Source: Frankiales bacterium (GTDB lineage Bacteria > Actinomycetota > Actinomycetes > Mycobacteriales > SCTD01). Taken from it: DNA of 64,000 nt. Below the pieces are notes generated by a model. The model ran no database searches, was not told the DNA's origin, and saw only the letters and a program-made list of their open reading frames with translations. Every line of letters starts with the position of its first letter. Positions within the stretch are counted from its first letter, which is position 1. Below, piece by piece: positions 35,111-44,859 of the stretch. The translations under genes and the position numbers were made by a program. The stretch lies in contig JAODNQ010000003.1 of the NCBI GenBank assembly GCA_025464695.1, positions 1-64,000 on the forward strand, in the 5' to 3' direction.

Positions 35111-36265
35111 CTAGGAGCACTTCGCGAGAGGAACGGGGTTCGCCGGGTAGCCGAGCTTCTGGTAGACCGCCGACCAGACCAGCTTCTGGATGCACGCGTG
35201 ACCCGCGTCGTTGGGATCGATCCCCAGCTCCTTGGTGTCGTGCGTCGCGACGACGACGATGCCGTCGACGGCGGGGGGCAGGTAGGTGAAGGGCTCGAGG
35301 CCACTGGTGACGTCGTCGCCGTCGGTGCCGATCCAGGTCGTGCTGCAACCGAAGGTCGTCTCGGCGGTGTCGTGGGAGTCCACGGTGGACGGTGGGTGGT
35401 ACACCTTCGTCCTGATCGTGACCTTCATCGTCATGCAGTGGTCGTTCATCTCGTCGTAGGTGTTCACGTAGACGAAGCGGCCCTGGTTGCCGGCTGCGAG
35501 CTTCTGCACGACGGCCGAGATGGTCGTGTTGAGCTTCTTCACCACCTGGTCCAGGGTGACCAGCGCTGGCGGCAGCAGGATCCACCGTGCGACGCAGGTG
35601 GGGATGGTGTCGACGAGCTTCGCGCAGAAGCCGGGGACCTTCGTGGCGACCGTGGTCGCGTGTGGGTACGGGTTGTAGTAGCCCGGCACGGCGACCACCA
35701 GCTTGGGGTTCCCCGCCATCAGCGTCTGGTACTTGCCCAGGACCCCGCTGAGGTCCTTGGTGAGCTTGGTGAACGCCGGCTCGTTGGCGTAGACGGCCAG
35801 TGCACAGACGTTGGCCTGGATGAAGTCGTGGTGCTTGATCTTGTCCAGACAGGTGGTGACGGACTGGACGATCCCGTTGTTCTGCCGTCCGAGGCCCACC
35901 GTCACGAGGGTGGGCTTGTAGGTGGAGCCGAGACCCTGCTGAGTGCTCGTCTGACCGTTCTGCTTGTCCGTGACGTAGGCGTCGGTGGTCGTCGGGTCGA
36001 AGGAGACGTTCTTCAGGCACCAGGGGCCCGAGCCGGTCGGCGCGAGCTTGAGCGGTCCGTCGAGCAGCTTCTTCGGGTAGGCGGTGTCGGCGTTCCGGTC
36101 ACCGTCGTCGTCGGCGTCCGTGCCGTACGCGACCTCGTCCCCGGTGGCCACGTAGTAGCGGGCGCAGGTCTCCGCCTGGGCGGGGGCGGGCGCTGCCGCG
36201 TGCAGCACGGCGGCAGCACTGACGACCAGGACCGCACCCGCGAGGAGGAGCTTCGAGTGGTGCAT
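35111..36265 (-). CDS. Secreted SGNH/GDSL-hydrolase-like protein with altered catalytic motifs
   Basis: 384 residues with a signal peptide (LLLAGAVLVVSAAAVLHAAAPAPAQA). Block I reads YVATGDEVAYGTD where family members have GDS, so the nucleophilic Ser appears to be Glu. Block V reads GIDPNDAGHA where HPNxxGH is expected, so the catalytic His appears to be Asp. The block III region is VTVGLGRQNNG. The fold assignment rests on these aligned blocks and on multiple cysteines suitable for disulphides. It is probably a non-catalytic binding protein. It lies upstream of the RCC1 gene in the same operon and downstream of a strong terminator. Confidence 0.7.
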   Translation of the reverse strand: MHHSKLLLAGAVLVVSAAAVLHAAAPAPAQAETCARYYVATGDEVAYGTDADDDGDRNADTAYPKKLLDGPLKLAPTGSGPWCLKNVSFDPTTTDAYVTDKQNGQTSTQQGLGSTYKPTLVTVGLGRQNNGIVQSVTTCLDKIKHHDFIQANVCALAVYANEPAFTKLTKDLSGVLGKYQTLMAGNPKLVVAVPGYYNPYPHATTVATKVPGFCAKLVDTIPTCVARWILLPPALVTLDQVVKKLNTTISAVVQKLAAGNQGRFVYVNTYDEMNDHCMTMKVTIRTKVYHPPSTVDSHDTAETTFGCSTTWIGTDGDDVTSGLEPFTYLPPAVDGIVVVATHDTKELGIDPNDAGHACIQKLVWSAVYQKLGYPANPVPLAKCS

Positions 36266-36304
36266 GACGATCGCCTTCCGTGGGATGCGGAGCGTGCGGC
36301 GTGG

Positions 36305-36343
36305 CGCGCGGTGGGTGACGGGGACGCAGTCACCCACCGCGCG
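36305..36343 (-). terminator. Strong terminator of the DUF11-repeat gene
   Basis: A perfect 15-bp stem (36305-36319 with 36329-36343) encloses a 9-base loop, starting 4 bases past the TAG stop of the DUF11 gene on the - strand. This is by far the longest perfect inverted repeat noticed in the window. It isolates the DUF11 gene from the SGNH-like/RCC1 pair. Confidence 0.78.
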
Positions 36344-36347
36344 GCTC

Positions 36348-39300
36348 CTAGACGGTCGCCACTGCGGTGTTGTCCGAGCTGTCGGACTCCACCGTCGTGC
36401 CGTCACCGTTGATCAGGGCGTTGGCGTTCTTCGTCTCGTCGGTGTTGCTGTAGGCGCTGAACGAGATCGACACACCCGCACCGGGGCTCAGCACGAGCGT
36501 CCTGCAGGTCACTCTGCTGATGGGGTTCTGGGTGATCTGGCAGGTCGTGCCGGCCGGAGCGACGACGTCCAGCGGAGTGACGCCGACCGGCAGGTTGATC
36601 TCCGACAGGACGTCGAGGGCGTCGGTGCCGCTCCCTGCGCCGGTGTTGGTGTTGCTGATCGCCGCGGCGATGGTGCCGGTGCTCCCGGCTCCTCCCACCG
36701 AGCCGCTGAGAGCGACCGTCAGGTTGATCACGGACCGGATGTCCGTCACCGTGGTGGTGGTGTTGTTGTTCTCGTCGGCTTCCACGACCGCGTTGCCGGG
36801 GTCGGCCTGCGCCTGGTTGCGGAGGAGGATGTTCCGGTGCGGGGCGGTCACTGCGACCTCGATGCTCCGGGCGGCGCCGCCGTTCAGGCTGCCGCGCAGC
36901 GTGCCGCCGGTGCAGGTGACGACGTCCGCGTCGACGGCGCAGGTGAAGGCGCCGGCGCCCCCGGCCGCGTCCCTCGCCGCGCCGAAGGTGGCGCCGAGCC
37001 CGGGCAGGACGTCCCGGACCGTGGCGTTGAGCAGGTCGTCCGTGCCGAGGTTCCGCACGTTGAGGACGTACTTGACGAACTGGTCCGGCTGGCCGGTCGT
37101 GTCACTCCCGACCTGGTCGATGTCGAGGTCCCAGTAGCTGCCGGCGCCGCCCTCCTGCACGGTGGTGTCTGACGTCGAGGTGTTGTTCGTCTCGTCGCCC
37201 TCCGGGATGGTGTTGGCGGGGTCGACGAGCGCCTGGTTCGTGATGGTGGCGAGGCTTCCCAGGGAGCTCGGCTGGGTCGGAGCGAACAGCGTCACCTCGA
37301 GGACCGCCTGTCCCCCGCCGCGGATGCTGCCCTGGTCGCAGGTCACCACGCCGCTCGCCTGGCTGCAGACGAAGCCGGCGACCCCGGAGCTTCCCCCCGC
37401 GGCAAGCCGTGCCTTGCGGTACGTCGTGCCGTCCGGCAGCACGTCGCGGACGACGATGTGCGTGGCGACGTCCGTACCCGTGTTCGCGACCGTCAGGTGG
37501 TAGACGAGCGTGCCGCCAGGGGCGACCGCCCCGTCGGCGGCGGGGAAGAGCTGCGCGCTGGTCACCTTGAGCTCGTTGTAGGCGTTCTGGCCGGTCGGCG
37601 CGGTCTGGACGACGAGGGCGACGTCGGTGACGTTGTTGGTCTCGTCGCCCTCGGGGATCGCGTTCGACGGGTCCACGACCGCGTGGTTCGTGTACTCGCT
37701 CGTGATGTCGTTGGGGGTGTCCGGCGCGAAGAGCAGGACCTTGATGGTCGTGGTGGACGGCGAGGCGAGGCCGGCAGCACCGACGAGCGAGCCGTTCGTG
37801 CACGTCACGACGCCGGCGTCGGCGCCGCACTGGAAGCCGCCGCTCCCCGCCGAGAGCGGTGCGGCCGTCACGTTGCGGAACCTCGACCCCTGCGGCAGGT
37901 AGTCGCTGACCGTGATCTTGTCCACGGGGTCGCTGCCCCGGTTCTTCACGGTCAGCGTGTACTCGAGGCTGCCGTTGGGCGCGACCGCGACACCGCTGCC
38001 CGGCCTCGTCTGGACGTTGTCCACGACGAGGTCGTTGAAGGTGTTCTGCCCGGAGCCGTTCGGGGTTGGCAGCGACACGGTGAGCGTCGCGTCGGCGATG
38101 TCGTTGGTCTCGTCGGCCTCGGCCACGGCGTTCGCGGGGTCGACGACCGCGTGGTTGGTGTAGCGGGTCGTCGCGGCGCTGACCGTGCCCGGCGCGAAGA
38201 GCAGGATCCTGATCGTCGTGCTGGTGGCTGAGCCGACGGCGGGCGAGGCGGCGAGCGCCCCGTTGGCGCAGGTCACCAGGGCGCCGTTCGCGGAGCAGAC
38301 GAAGCCGCCGGTACCGCCTCCCAGTGGGTCGGCGGTGACGTTCCGGAACCGGGCGCCCTGCGGGATCGCGTCCGTGACCGTCACGTTGCTCACCGGGTCG
38401 CTGCCCCAGTTGCTGACCGTCAGCGTGTACTCGAGCGTGCCGCCGGGCGCCAGGTCGCCGCTCGCCGGGCCGCTCTGCACGTTGGTGATGCTGAGCTCGT
38501 TGAAGGTGCCCCAGTCGCCGGCGGTCGGCGGGATGCCGACGTTCGTCTCGAGGACGTTGAGGTCGTTCGTCCCGTCGAACTCGGGGATCGTGCCGGCGGG
38601 GTCGACCAGCGCCTGGTTGAGGATCGGGGACCCGGTCGCGCCGGCGGAGCCGGTCGGTCCGTACGGCGCCGGCGCGAACGCCGTCACCTCGATGACGAAC
38701 CCGTCGGGCTTCCCCGAGGTGTGCAGCTTGGGCCCGCCGTAGGCGGCGTAGATGCCCTTGAGCTGCCCGCCGGTGCAGTCGACCTGCGTGCCCTGCCCGG
38801 TGCAGGAGAGCAGGTGCGTGGGTGTGTACGACGTGCCGAACAGCGCGGGCGCCGGGACCTCGCGAGCCGAGCGGAAGCGCGTGCCCGTCGGCAGGACGTC
38901 GCTGACCTTGATGGCCGTGGCGTCCTGGGTACCGAGGTTCTGCACCTGCAGGTCGTAGACGATCGTCCCGCTCGGCGCTGCGGGGTCGCACATCGGCTGG
39001 GCGACGGCGGGCAGGGGCCGGGGGGCCGGGGTCCGGCTGTCACGGGGGCAGAGGACGACCTGGGTGATCGTGAGGTCGACCCCGGTCGCGATCGGCGTCG
39101 TGGTGACAGAGGTGTTGTTGGTCTCGTCGCTCTCGGGCAGCGCGTTGTACGGGTCGACCGTGACCGTGGTCGTGATCGGGCCGACGCTGTTGGGCGCGGT
39201 CAGGTGGAGTCGCAGCTGACGCGTGGTCCCGGGGTAGATCCCGCTGCTGAGCTGCCCGGGGACCGTCCCCCCGGAGCAGGTGACGACGGTCGGGTCCGCC

Positions 39301-40892
39301 GGCGGCAGGGGCTCGTCGCAGGTGAACCCGCCTGAGGTCCCGATGTTCGTGTAGCCCTCGTAGACCACGCCGCTCGGCAGGGGGACGCGCACCCGGGTGC
39401 CGGTCGCGTCGTCGAGTCCGCTGTTGCCGACGGTGACGAGGTAGTCGAACTGGTTGCGGGCCCGGAAGGGCGCGCACTGCCCAGCGATCACACCGTCGAG
39501 CAGTTCGGGCGCGAGTGGAGACGCACAGGTCGCGCGGTGCGTGACCGTCAGGTCGATCGGCGGCCGCACGATGGTGGTGACGCTCGCGGTACGCGTGATC
39601 GAGACCTTGCCCTGGAGCGTCTGCAGGGTGGCCGTGTTGGTGATGATGGAGCTGGGCGGTTGGACGACACGACCGGTGACGGTGACGGTGATCGAGGCGC
39701 CGGCGGCCAGCGTGTAGCCGTTGTTGGGCGCGATGCACTTGACCTGGGAGCCTGAGTTGGTGCACGGGTACTTCGGGTCGCTCGCCTTGGCCGAGACCGC
39801 GGCCTGGTTGAGCCCCTGCGTCCCGTCGGTGATCTCGAGGCGGGTCGAGGTCACCTTGGCGCTCGTGTTCTTCGCGGTGAGCGTGTACGTGATCAGGTCA
39901 CCGGGGCGCACCTGCGTGCCCAGCGCGGGATCGACGGTGGTCGAGGCGCTCTTGCTGAAGGTGATCGGCTCTACTGGCGCCGGTGAGGCCGGCACGGACA
40001 GCACGTGCTGCGAGGCGTTGTTGAGCTCGTTGATCTCGGGGATGGCGTTCTCCGGGTCCACGACCGCCGTCAGCTTCCACGCCAGGCTGGTGGCGGGTGC
40101 GACCGGGGAGTCCGGGCTGACCACCGCCGGGATCGAGATGGTGGCGTTGGCCCCTGCGTTGACCGCACCGCCGAGGCAGGTGATCGACGTGAGGGACGCC
40201 GTGCACGCGAACAGGCTGGTGCCGACGACGCTCTTGCCCGGCTGGAGGGAGAAGCTCGGCGGCAGCGTCGCGGACACCAGGACGTCGCTCGCGTTGACCG
40301 CGCCCGTGTTGTTGATGGTGAGCGTGTAGTTGACGTTGGCGCTCGGCGCGGCGGTGCTCGGGCCGATGATCGACGAGGACAGCTCTGCGAGCGCTCCCGT
40401 CGCGTTGTTGGCCACCAGGACGTTCGTCGTCGCGGGGACGGCGTAGTCGTGCGAGGTGTTCTGCGCCGACCAGCTCGCCATCACCGACGCGGTGTTGCTC
40501 AGGTAGGTGCCGGCGCCGGCTGTCACCAGGCCGGTGATGCGCACCGTCCACGTGGAGCCGGAGCCCGGCATCGACCCCGCGCTGCAGGTCACGAGCAGGG
40601 CGCTCTCCTGGCAGTAGCCGCGCGTGCTCGTGAGGACGATGTCGGTCAGCCCCGTGAGCTGGTCGGTCAGCCGGACGTTCGCCGCCTGCGGCTCGCGGTT
40701 CGTCGCCGTGATCGTGTAGGTCAGGCTCGTGCCCGACGTCACCGGGTCGGCCGAGGCCGACATGACCACAGCCAGCGGATCGGGTTCGGCGTGCGCCGGC
40801 GCGGCCAGGGCGACGAGGACGACAGGCACTGCCAGCGACAGGGCGGCGACGAGCCGGCTCCAGAGACGCTCATGACCCAAGCGGTTCCTCAT
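36348..40892 (-). CDS. Large secreted DUF11/CARDB-repeat surface protein
   Basis: 1,514 residues. A signal peptide (LVAALSLAVPVVLVALAAPAHA) precedes a string of immunoglobulin-like DUF11 domains. The unit pattern is YTLTVxNxGxDxxxxxxVxDxLPxGxxF, a Cys pair, and an end signature close to VDPxNxIPExDExNN, which I can find in about eight copies. There is no LPXTG motif and no C-terminal membrane segment, so it is released or held non-covalently. Such proteins act as adhesins or stalks. It is divergent from a BTAD regulator, with 213 bases between the starts, and ends in a strong terminator. Confidence 0.9.
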   Translation of the reverse strand: MRNRLGHERLWSRLVAALSLAVPVVLVALAAPAHAEPDPLAVVMSASADPVTSGTSLTYTITATNREPQAANVRLTDQLTGLTDIVLTSTRGYCQESALLVTCSAGSMPGSGSTWTVRITGLVTAGAGTYLSNTASVMASWSAQNTSHDYAVPATTNVLVANNATGALAELSSSIIGPSTAAPSANVNYTLTINNTGAVNASDVLVSATLPPSFSLQPGKSVVGTSLFACTASLTSITCLGGAVNAGANATISIPAVVSPDSPVAPATSLAWKLTAVVDPENAIPEINELNNASQHVLSVPASPAPVEPITFSKSASTTVDPALGTQVRPGDLITYTLTAKNTSAKVTSTRLEITDGTQGLNQAAVSAKASDPKYPCTNSGSQVKCIAPNNGYTLAAGASITVTVTGRVVQPPSSIITNTATLQTLQGKVSITRTASVTTIVRPPIDLTVTHRATCASPLAPELLDGVIAGQCAPFRARNQFDYLVTVGNSGLDDATGTRVRVPLPSGVVYEGYTNIGTSGGFTCDEPLPPADPTVVTCSGGTVPGQLSSGIYPGTTRQLRLHLTAPNSVGPITTTVTVDPYNALPESDETNNTSVTTTPIATGVDLTITQVVLCPRDSRTPAPRPLPAVAQPMCDPAAPSGTIVYDLQVQNLGTQDATAIKVSDVLPTGTRFRSAREVPAPALFGTSYTPTHLLSCTGQGTQVDCTGGQLKGIYAAYGGPKLHTSGKPDGFVIEVTAFAPAPYGPTGSAGATGSPILNQALVDPAGTIPEFDGTNDLNVLETNVGIPPTAGDWGTFNELSITNVQSGPASGDLAPGGTLEYTLTVSNWGSDPVSNVTVTDAIPQGARFRNVTADPLGGGTGGFVCSANGALVTCANGALAASPAVGSATSTTIRILLFAPGTVSAATTRYTNHAVVDPANAVAEADETNDIADATLTVSLPTPNGSGQNTFNDLVVDNVQTRPGSGVAVAPNGSLEYTLTVKNRGSDPVDKITVSDYLPQGSRFRNVTAAPLSAGSGGFQCGADAGVVTCTNGSLVGAAGLASPSTTTIKVLLFAPDTPNDITSEYTNHAVVDPSNAIPEGDETNNVTDVALVVQTAPTGQNAYNELKVTSAQLFPAADGAVAPGGTLVYHLTVANTGTDVATHIVVRDVLPDGTTYRKARLAAGGSSGVAGFVCSQASGVVTCDQGSIRGGGQAVLEVTLFAPTQPSSLGSLATITNQALVDPANTIPEGDETNNTSTSDTTVQEGGAGSYWDLDIDQVGSDTTGQPDQFVKYVLNVRNLGTDDLLNATVRDVLPGLGATFGAARDAAGGAGAFTCAVDADVVTCTGGTLRGSLNGGAARSIEVAVTAPHRNILLRNQAQADPGNAVVEADENNNTTTTVTDIRSVINLTVALSGSVGGAGSTGTIAAAISNTNTGAGSGTDALDVLSEINLPVGVTPLDVVAPAGTTCQITQNPISRVTCRTLVLSPGAGVSISFSAYSNTDETKNANALINGDGTTVESDSSDNTAVATV

Positions 40893-41105
40893 GGTCGTCC
40901 CCTCGGACACGTGGCGGAGCAGGGGCGGCGCCGCTGCTCGCGCTGTGTAGCCCGCGAGACGTCGCAGCAGCGTCGCCACCGCGTCGCGGATGCGCCGTCG
41001 TCGCGTCGGATCGCCGCCAAGAGCGGCTGTGACGCGGCCTGGTACATTCCACCCGGCCGCTCGTCCGCCGGCCGGGCCAGCGCTGCGGGCCTGGCGGGGA
41101 GCGTC

Positions 41106-41894
41106 GTGAGCGTCTACGTACCGCCGCAGCCACTGGCAGGCGACGACGCGAGGCAGCGGGGCTCGACGGACGGTGGTGACCTTCGTGTCGCCGACCAGGA
41201 TCCGCTCCCCCGCACCACGCACCTGCGGCTGCTCGGGGGTTTCCGTCTCACCGACCACGGCGCAACGGTGCACCTGCCTCTGAACGCGCAGCGGACGGTC
41301 GCGTTCGTCGCGTTGCAGGACCGGGGCACCACTCGGGCCCGGGTCGCTGGTGCGTTGTGGGACGAGTCGTCGGAGGAACGCGCGTCCGCCAACATGCGCG
41401 GGATCGTGTGGTCACTGAACAAGGTCGGCGTGCGCCTGCTCGACGTCCACGACGGGCGGCTGAGCCTGTCCTCGGACGTGTTGCTGGACACCGTCAGCAT
41501 GACCCAGGCTGCCGGCGAGGTCCTCAGCTCGATGCGCGTCGACGCGTCGACCGACCTGTCCGCCTTCGGGGACGACCTCCTCCCGGACTGGTCCGACGAG
41601 TGGGTCATCCCGGCGCGAGAGCGTCTGCACCAGATGCGGCTGCACGCGCTCGAGCGGGTGTGCCGCGGACTCACCGAACAGGGGCACCTGCACGCTGCCG
41701 TGCAGGCCGGGCTCCTGGCCGTCGCGGCTGAGCCGCTGCGTGAGAGCGCTCACCGGGTCCTGATGCAGGCGTACCTGGCCGAGGGGAACCACGCGGAGGC
41801 CGTGAGGCAGTACCGGCTCTTCGCCGAGATCCTCCTCGGGGAGCTGCAGCTCCGGCCCTCGACCGCGCTGCTCAGCCTTCTCAGCTCGACCTGA
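41106..41894 (+). CDS. SARP-like transcriptional regulator with BTAD domain
   Basis: 262 residues. An N-terminal OmpR-like winged helix (LRLLGGFRLTDHGATVHLP to about residue 120) is followed by the bacterial transcriptional activator domain (LDTVSMTQAAGEV, HLHAAVQAGLLAVAAEPLRESAHRVLMQAYLAEGNHAEAVRQY). No ATPase or TPR part follows, so it is a small DnrI-type regulator. The GTG start has GGGGAG upstream. It is divergent from the DUF11 gene and may control it; a TACATT hexamer at 41043-41048 could be its -10 box. Confidence 0.88.
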   Translation: MSVYVPPQPLAGDDARQRGSTDGGDLRVADQDPLPRTTHLRLLGGFRLTDHGATVHLPLNAQRTVAFVALQDRGTTRARVAGALWDESSEERASANMRGIVWSLNKVGVRLLDVHDGRLSLSSDVLLDTVSMTQAAGEVLSSMRVDASTDLSAFGDDLLPDWSDEWVIPARERLHQMRLHALERVCRGLTEQGHLHAAVQAGLLAVAAEPLRESAHRVLMQAYLAEGNHAEAVRQYRLFAEILLGELQLRPSTALLSLLSST

Positions 41895-42558
41895 CCACGG
41901 CCGCTCGAGCGAGCTGACGGCGGCGAGCAGACCCGCACGCCTCCGGTCCGGGCGCCCCCTCCACGTCGGACCACGGCGGGGACGACGTGCGCGCTCCGGC
42001 GCTGTCGTCCAGCTCGCGAGGGCAGGACAGCGGCGCTGCGCCGAGAGAGTCTCCCACCTGGCGGCGGTCGGCCGCACGCGAGCGCCAGCGCGACCTCTGG
42101 GAGGACACGTGCGGTCTTCCCAAGCAGCCTGAAGCGGTGTACAAGTGGGTCAGCGCCGGGGGCCGAGGGTCGCCGACGACTGTGCTCGTGGACGTCCTGG
42201 CAGCTCTAGGCAGAGCCTGCCGAGGTCCCGGCCGACGGCCTGCTCGTCGCGCCCGGCGGCGTCCGAGGTCGCCTGCGGCCTCCTGGACCGGAGGTCCGGT
42301 CTGCACCCCCCGCACGGCACCTCGAGGTCCGGCACGCGGACGGTCCGGGCGCGCCACGCGAGGCCCGTGTGCCGCGTCACCGCACTGGGCGACACGTCGT
42401 CGCGCTCGGCGACACGTCGTCGGTCTGCGAGGCACGTCCCCGTTCCTCGAACCACGCACGCGTCGGCCGGCTCCTCCAGCCGGGCGCTGAGCTTCCCGTG
42501 ACCACGTCGCAGCGTGCGGCGGGGCACGGCCATGGTCGAGACCTAGGGAAGGGCTCTC
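41895..42558. other. Gene-poor region before the metalloprotease gene
   Basis: 664 bases with no frame that looks like a real protein. A 15-base direct repeat (GGCGACACGTCGTCG) occurs twice with a 20-base period at 42388-42402 and 42408-42422. Otherwise I see nothing I can name. Confidence 0.55.
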
Positions 42559-44823
42559 ATGACCGAGATCTTGTCGACACCGACCTCGAACGGCGAGGTG
42601 CACGACCCCGCTGACCACGTCCCTGTCGTGGACGTCGTCGCCCAGCGCCGTCCGCTGGCGGACCGGGTGCCCGTGCCATCACCGCTGCGCCCGTACGTCA
42701 GCGGGGTCTACCGCAGGAGCACCGACCTGCTGCACCCGATCGGACTGCCCCTGTCCCCCGCTGACGACGCCATGGACTTCACGCCGTCGCCCGAGGGACC
42801 GGAGCTGCCGCACGGCATCCCGCTCGAACCGGGGCGGCCCCCGATCGGGCACCTCCCCCTGCCGATCGACCCCAGACTCCCCCTGCCGTGGAAGCAGGTC
42901 AGCGAGGAACTGCGGCTGGACGTGGACGGCCGGACCCCGCAGATGGTGGTGAGCGGCGAGGTGCGTCAGCGGCTGTTCGGCAGGTGCAGCTGGTTCGCGC
43001 CGCTGGTCCGCCGCGCAGCCGGCGGCTGGGAGGGCGACATCACCTACCGGCAGGGGGCTGCCGCGCTGATGCCCTACACGCACGTCGTCGTCGAGGCCAC
43101 AGCAGACCTCTTCGGCTCAGGGAGCGCGACGGCCACCTTCACGTCGGCGACGGGCGCGGGGAGCACCCGCCGCTACGCGTTCGCGAGTCCGGCCTTCCAC
43201 GACGTCGAGATGGAGTTCGACGTCACCAGCGACTCGGCAGCCGTCACCACCTTCGACATCGGCTCCCACCCCAACCGCCCCGCCTCGCTGCCGGTCGAGA
43301 CGGTCACCGTCGAGAGCGTCTACGCCCGGGCCGGCTTCAGGGTCCGCAAGTCCTCCGGCGACAGCACCATCCCGGTGTCGGTCGCCGGTACGGACGCGCT
43401 GTGGACGGACCAGGAGATGCACGACGCGATGCAGACCTACTGGTCGCGCTTCGCGAACACCGCGCAGTGGTCGGTGTGGACGCTGTTCGCGGGACGGAGC
43501 ATCCGCGGCGACGGCCTCGGCGGCATCATGTTCGACTCGATCGGCCCGAACCACCGACAGGGCTGCGCGATCTTCAGCAACTCCTTCATCTCGACCCCGC
43601 CGCCAGGCGGCCCGAACGGAGCCGCTGCCGTGCAGCGCATGCGCTTCTGGACAGCGGTGCACGAGCTGGGGCACACGTTCAACCTGGCCCACTCGTGGCA
43701 GAAGTCGCTCGGAGCGCCCTGGTTGCCGCTGGCCAACGAGCCTGAGGCGCGCTCGTTCATGAACTACCCCTACAACGTCGCCGGCGGACCGACGGCCTTC
43801 TTCGCGACCTTCGCCCACCGCTTCAGCGACGCGGAGCTGCTGTACCTGCGGCACGCGCCCTCGCACTTCGTGCAGCAGGGCAACACGGCGTGGTTCACCG
43901 ACCACGGGTTCGAGCAGGCTGCGGTGTCGCCCGAGCCCCAGCTCGCGCTCACCTTGCGCGTCAACCGTCCCCGACCGGTGTTCGAGTTCCTGGAGCCGAT
44001 CGTCGTCGAGCTGACGCTGAAGAACGTGACCGATCGGCCGCTGCTGGTCGACCGGCACGCCCTCGAGGCCGGGGACCTGACGGTCATCGCCGCCGACCGG
44101 CGCGGCACGGCGACCGAGCTCCGTCCGTTCGCCGCGACCTGCACCCGTCCCGAGCAGGTGGCGCTCATGCCGGGCGAGTCGCTCTACGCCAGCCTTCCGC
44201 TGTCTGCAGGGCACGGCGGGGCGCGGCTGGCCGACCCGGGCTACTACACCGTCCAGGGCTGCCTGCACCAGCCCGACGAGGACCTGGTGTCGGCACCGTT
44301 GCGCCTCAAGGTGCTCCCGCCGCAGGACCGGGTCGCGGAGGCCCTCGCTCCCGACGTCCTGGAGCAGGACGTCCGACGCGTCCTGGCCTTCCACGGCAGC
44401 CGGGTCCTGGACGACGCCAACGACACCCTGCGCGACGTCGTCGAGCAGATGCCAGGTACAGCCGCCGCCACCCAGGCCGCCTTCGCCCTGATCAAGCCGC
44501 TGGCGACTCCCGCACTCGTGCTGCAGGCCCCGACGACCGACTCGACCGACCTGCGGATCGTGTCCGAGCCGGCTGACGCCGACGGCGTGGCACGCCTGGT
44601 CCGGCTGGTGTCCGAGCCGGCGACCGCGCAGACCCTGGGCCACGTGGGGCTGCACGAGCAGGTCGGTGGCGTGGTCACGCGCCTCGCTGAGGACGGCCAT
44701 GCGCCGGCTGCGGCCGACCTGCAGGGAGCTCTGATCGCTGCCCTCGAGCCGAGGGATGTCAAGGGCTCGGTGCTCGAGCGCATGCGCTCACGGCGTGACC
44801 AGCTGCGGGCACGCAGCCTCTAG
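42559..44823 (+). CDS. Metzincin-like zinc metalloprotease, cytoplasmic-looking N-terminus
   Basis: 754 residues. The zinc-binding motif HELGHTFNLAHSW places H368, H372 and H378 as ligands and E369 as the catalytic base; the met-turn is probably SFMNY (M401). A beta-rich region precedes the protease core, and a long C-terminal region (from about 460) contains an immunoglobulin-like segment (LRVNRPRPVFEFLEPIVVELTLKN) and helices. There is no signal peptide, although a secreted location would be expected for a metzincin, so a non-Sec route or a cytoplasmic target is implied. I do not recognise a named family. A strong terminator follows. Confidence 0.82.
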   Translation: MTEILSTPTSNGEVHDPADHVPVVDVVAQRRPLADRVPVPSPLRPYVSGVYRRSTDLLHPIGLPLSPADDAMDFTPSPEGPELPHGIPLEPGRPPIGHLPLPIDPRLPLPWKQVSEELRLDVDGRTPQMVVSGEVRQRLFGRCSWFAPLVRRAAGGWEGDITYRQGAAALMPYTHVVVEATADLFGSGSATATFTSATGAGSTRRYAFASPAFHDVEMEFDVTSDSAAVTTFDIGSHPNRPASLPVETVTVESVYARAGFRVRKSSGDSTIPVSVAGTDALWTDQEMHDAMQTYWSRFANTAQWSVWTLFAGRSIRGDGLGGIMFDSIGPNHRQGCAIFSNSFISTPPPGGPNGAAAVQRMRFWTAVHELGHTFNLAHSWQKSLGAPWLPLANEPEARSFMNYPYNVAGGPTAFFATFAHRFSDAELLYLRHAPSHFVQQGNTAWFTDHGFEQAAVSPEPQLALTLRVNRPRPVFEFLEPIVVELTLKNVTDRPLLVDRHALEAGDLTVIAADRRGTATELRPFAATCTRPEQVALMPGESLYASLPLSAGHGGARLADPGYYTVQGCLHQPDEDLVSAPLRLKVLPPQDRVAEALAPDVLEQDVRRVLAFHGSRVLDDANDTLRDVVEQMPGTAAATQAAFALIKPLATPALVLQAPTTDSTDLRIVSEPADADGVARLVRLVSEPATAQTLGHVGLHEQVGGVVTRLAEDGHAPAAADLQGALIAALEPRDVKGSVLERMRSRRDQLRARSL

Positions 44824-44829
44824 GGGACG

Positions 44830-44859
44830 AGGTGCGCCCGGCGACCGCCGGGCGCACCT
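44830..44859 (+). terminator. Terminator of the metzincin-like gene
   Basis: AGGTGCGCCCGGC pairs perfectly with GCCGGGCGCACCT: a 13-bp stem with a 4-base loop, 6 bases after the TAG. It is a strong hairpin without a U-tract. Confidence 0.8.

Noticed and set aside
42388..42422. 15-base direct repeat with 20-base period, considered as a CRISPR or iteron-like array
   Set aside because: Only two copies and no further units, so neither an array nor an origin can be supported.
28257..42490. Identical 14-base word CAGCCGGGCGCTGA at 28257 and 42477 as a possible attachment-site pair
   Set aside because: Repeats of this length are expected by chance in a 64-kb GC-rich window, and no integrase gene is present.
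42150..42533. - strand frame of 127 codons in the gap before the metzincin-like gene
   Set aside because: Arg-rich composition without motifs, no ribosome site, and equally long frames occur by chance in this GC-rich DNA.
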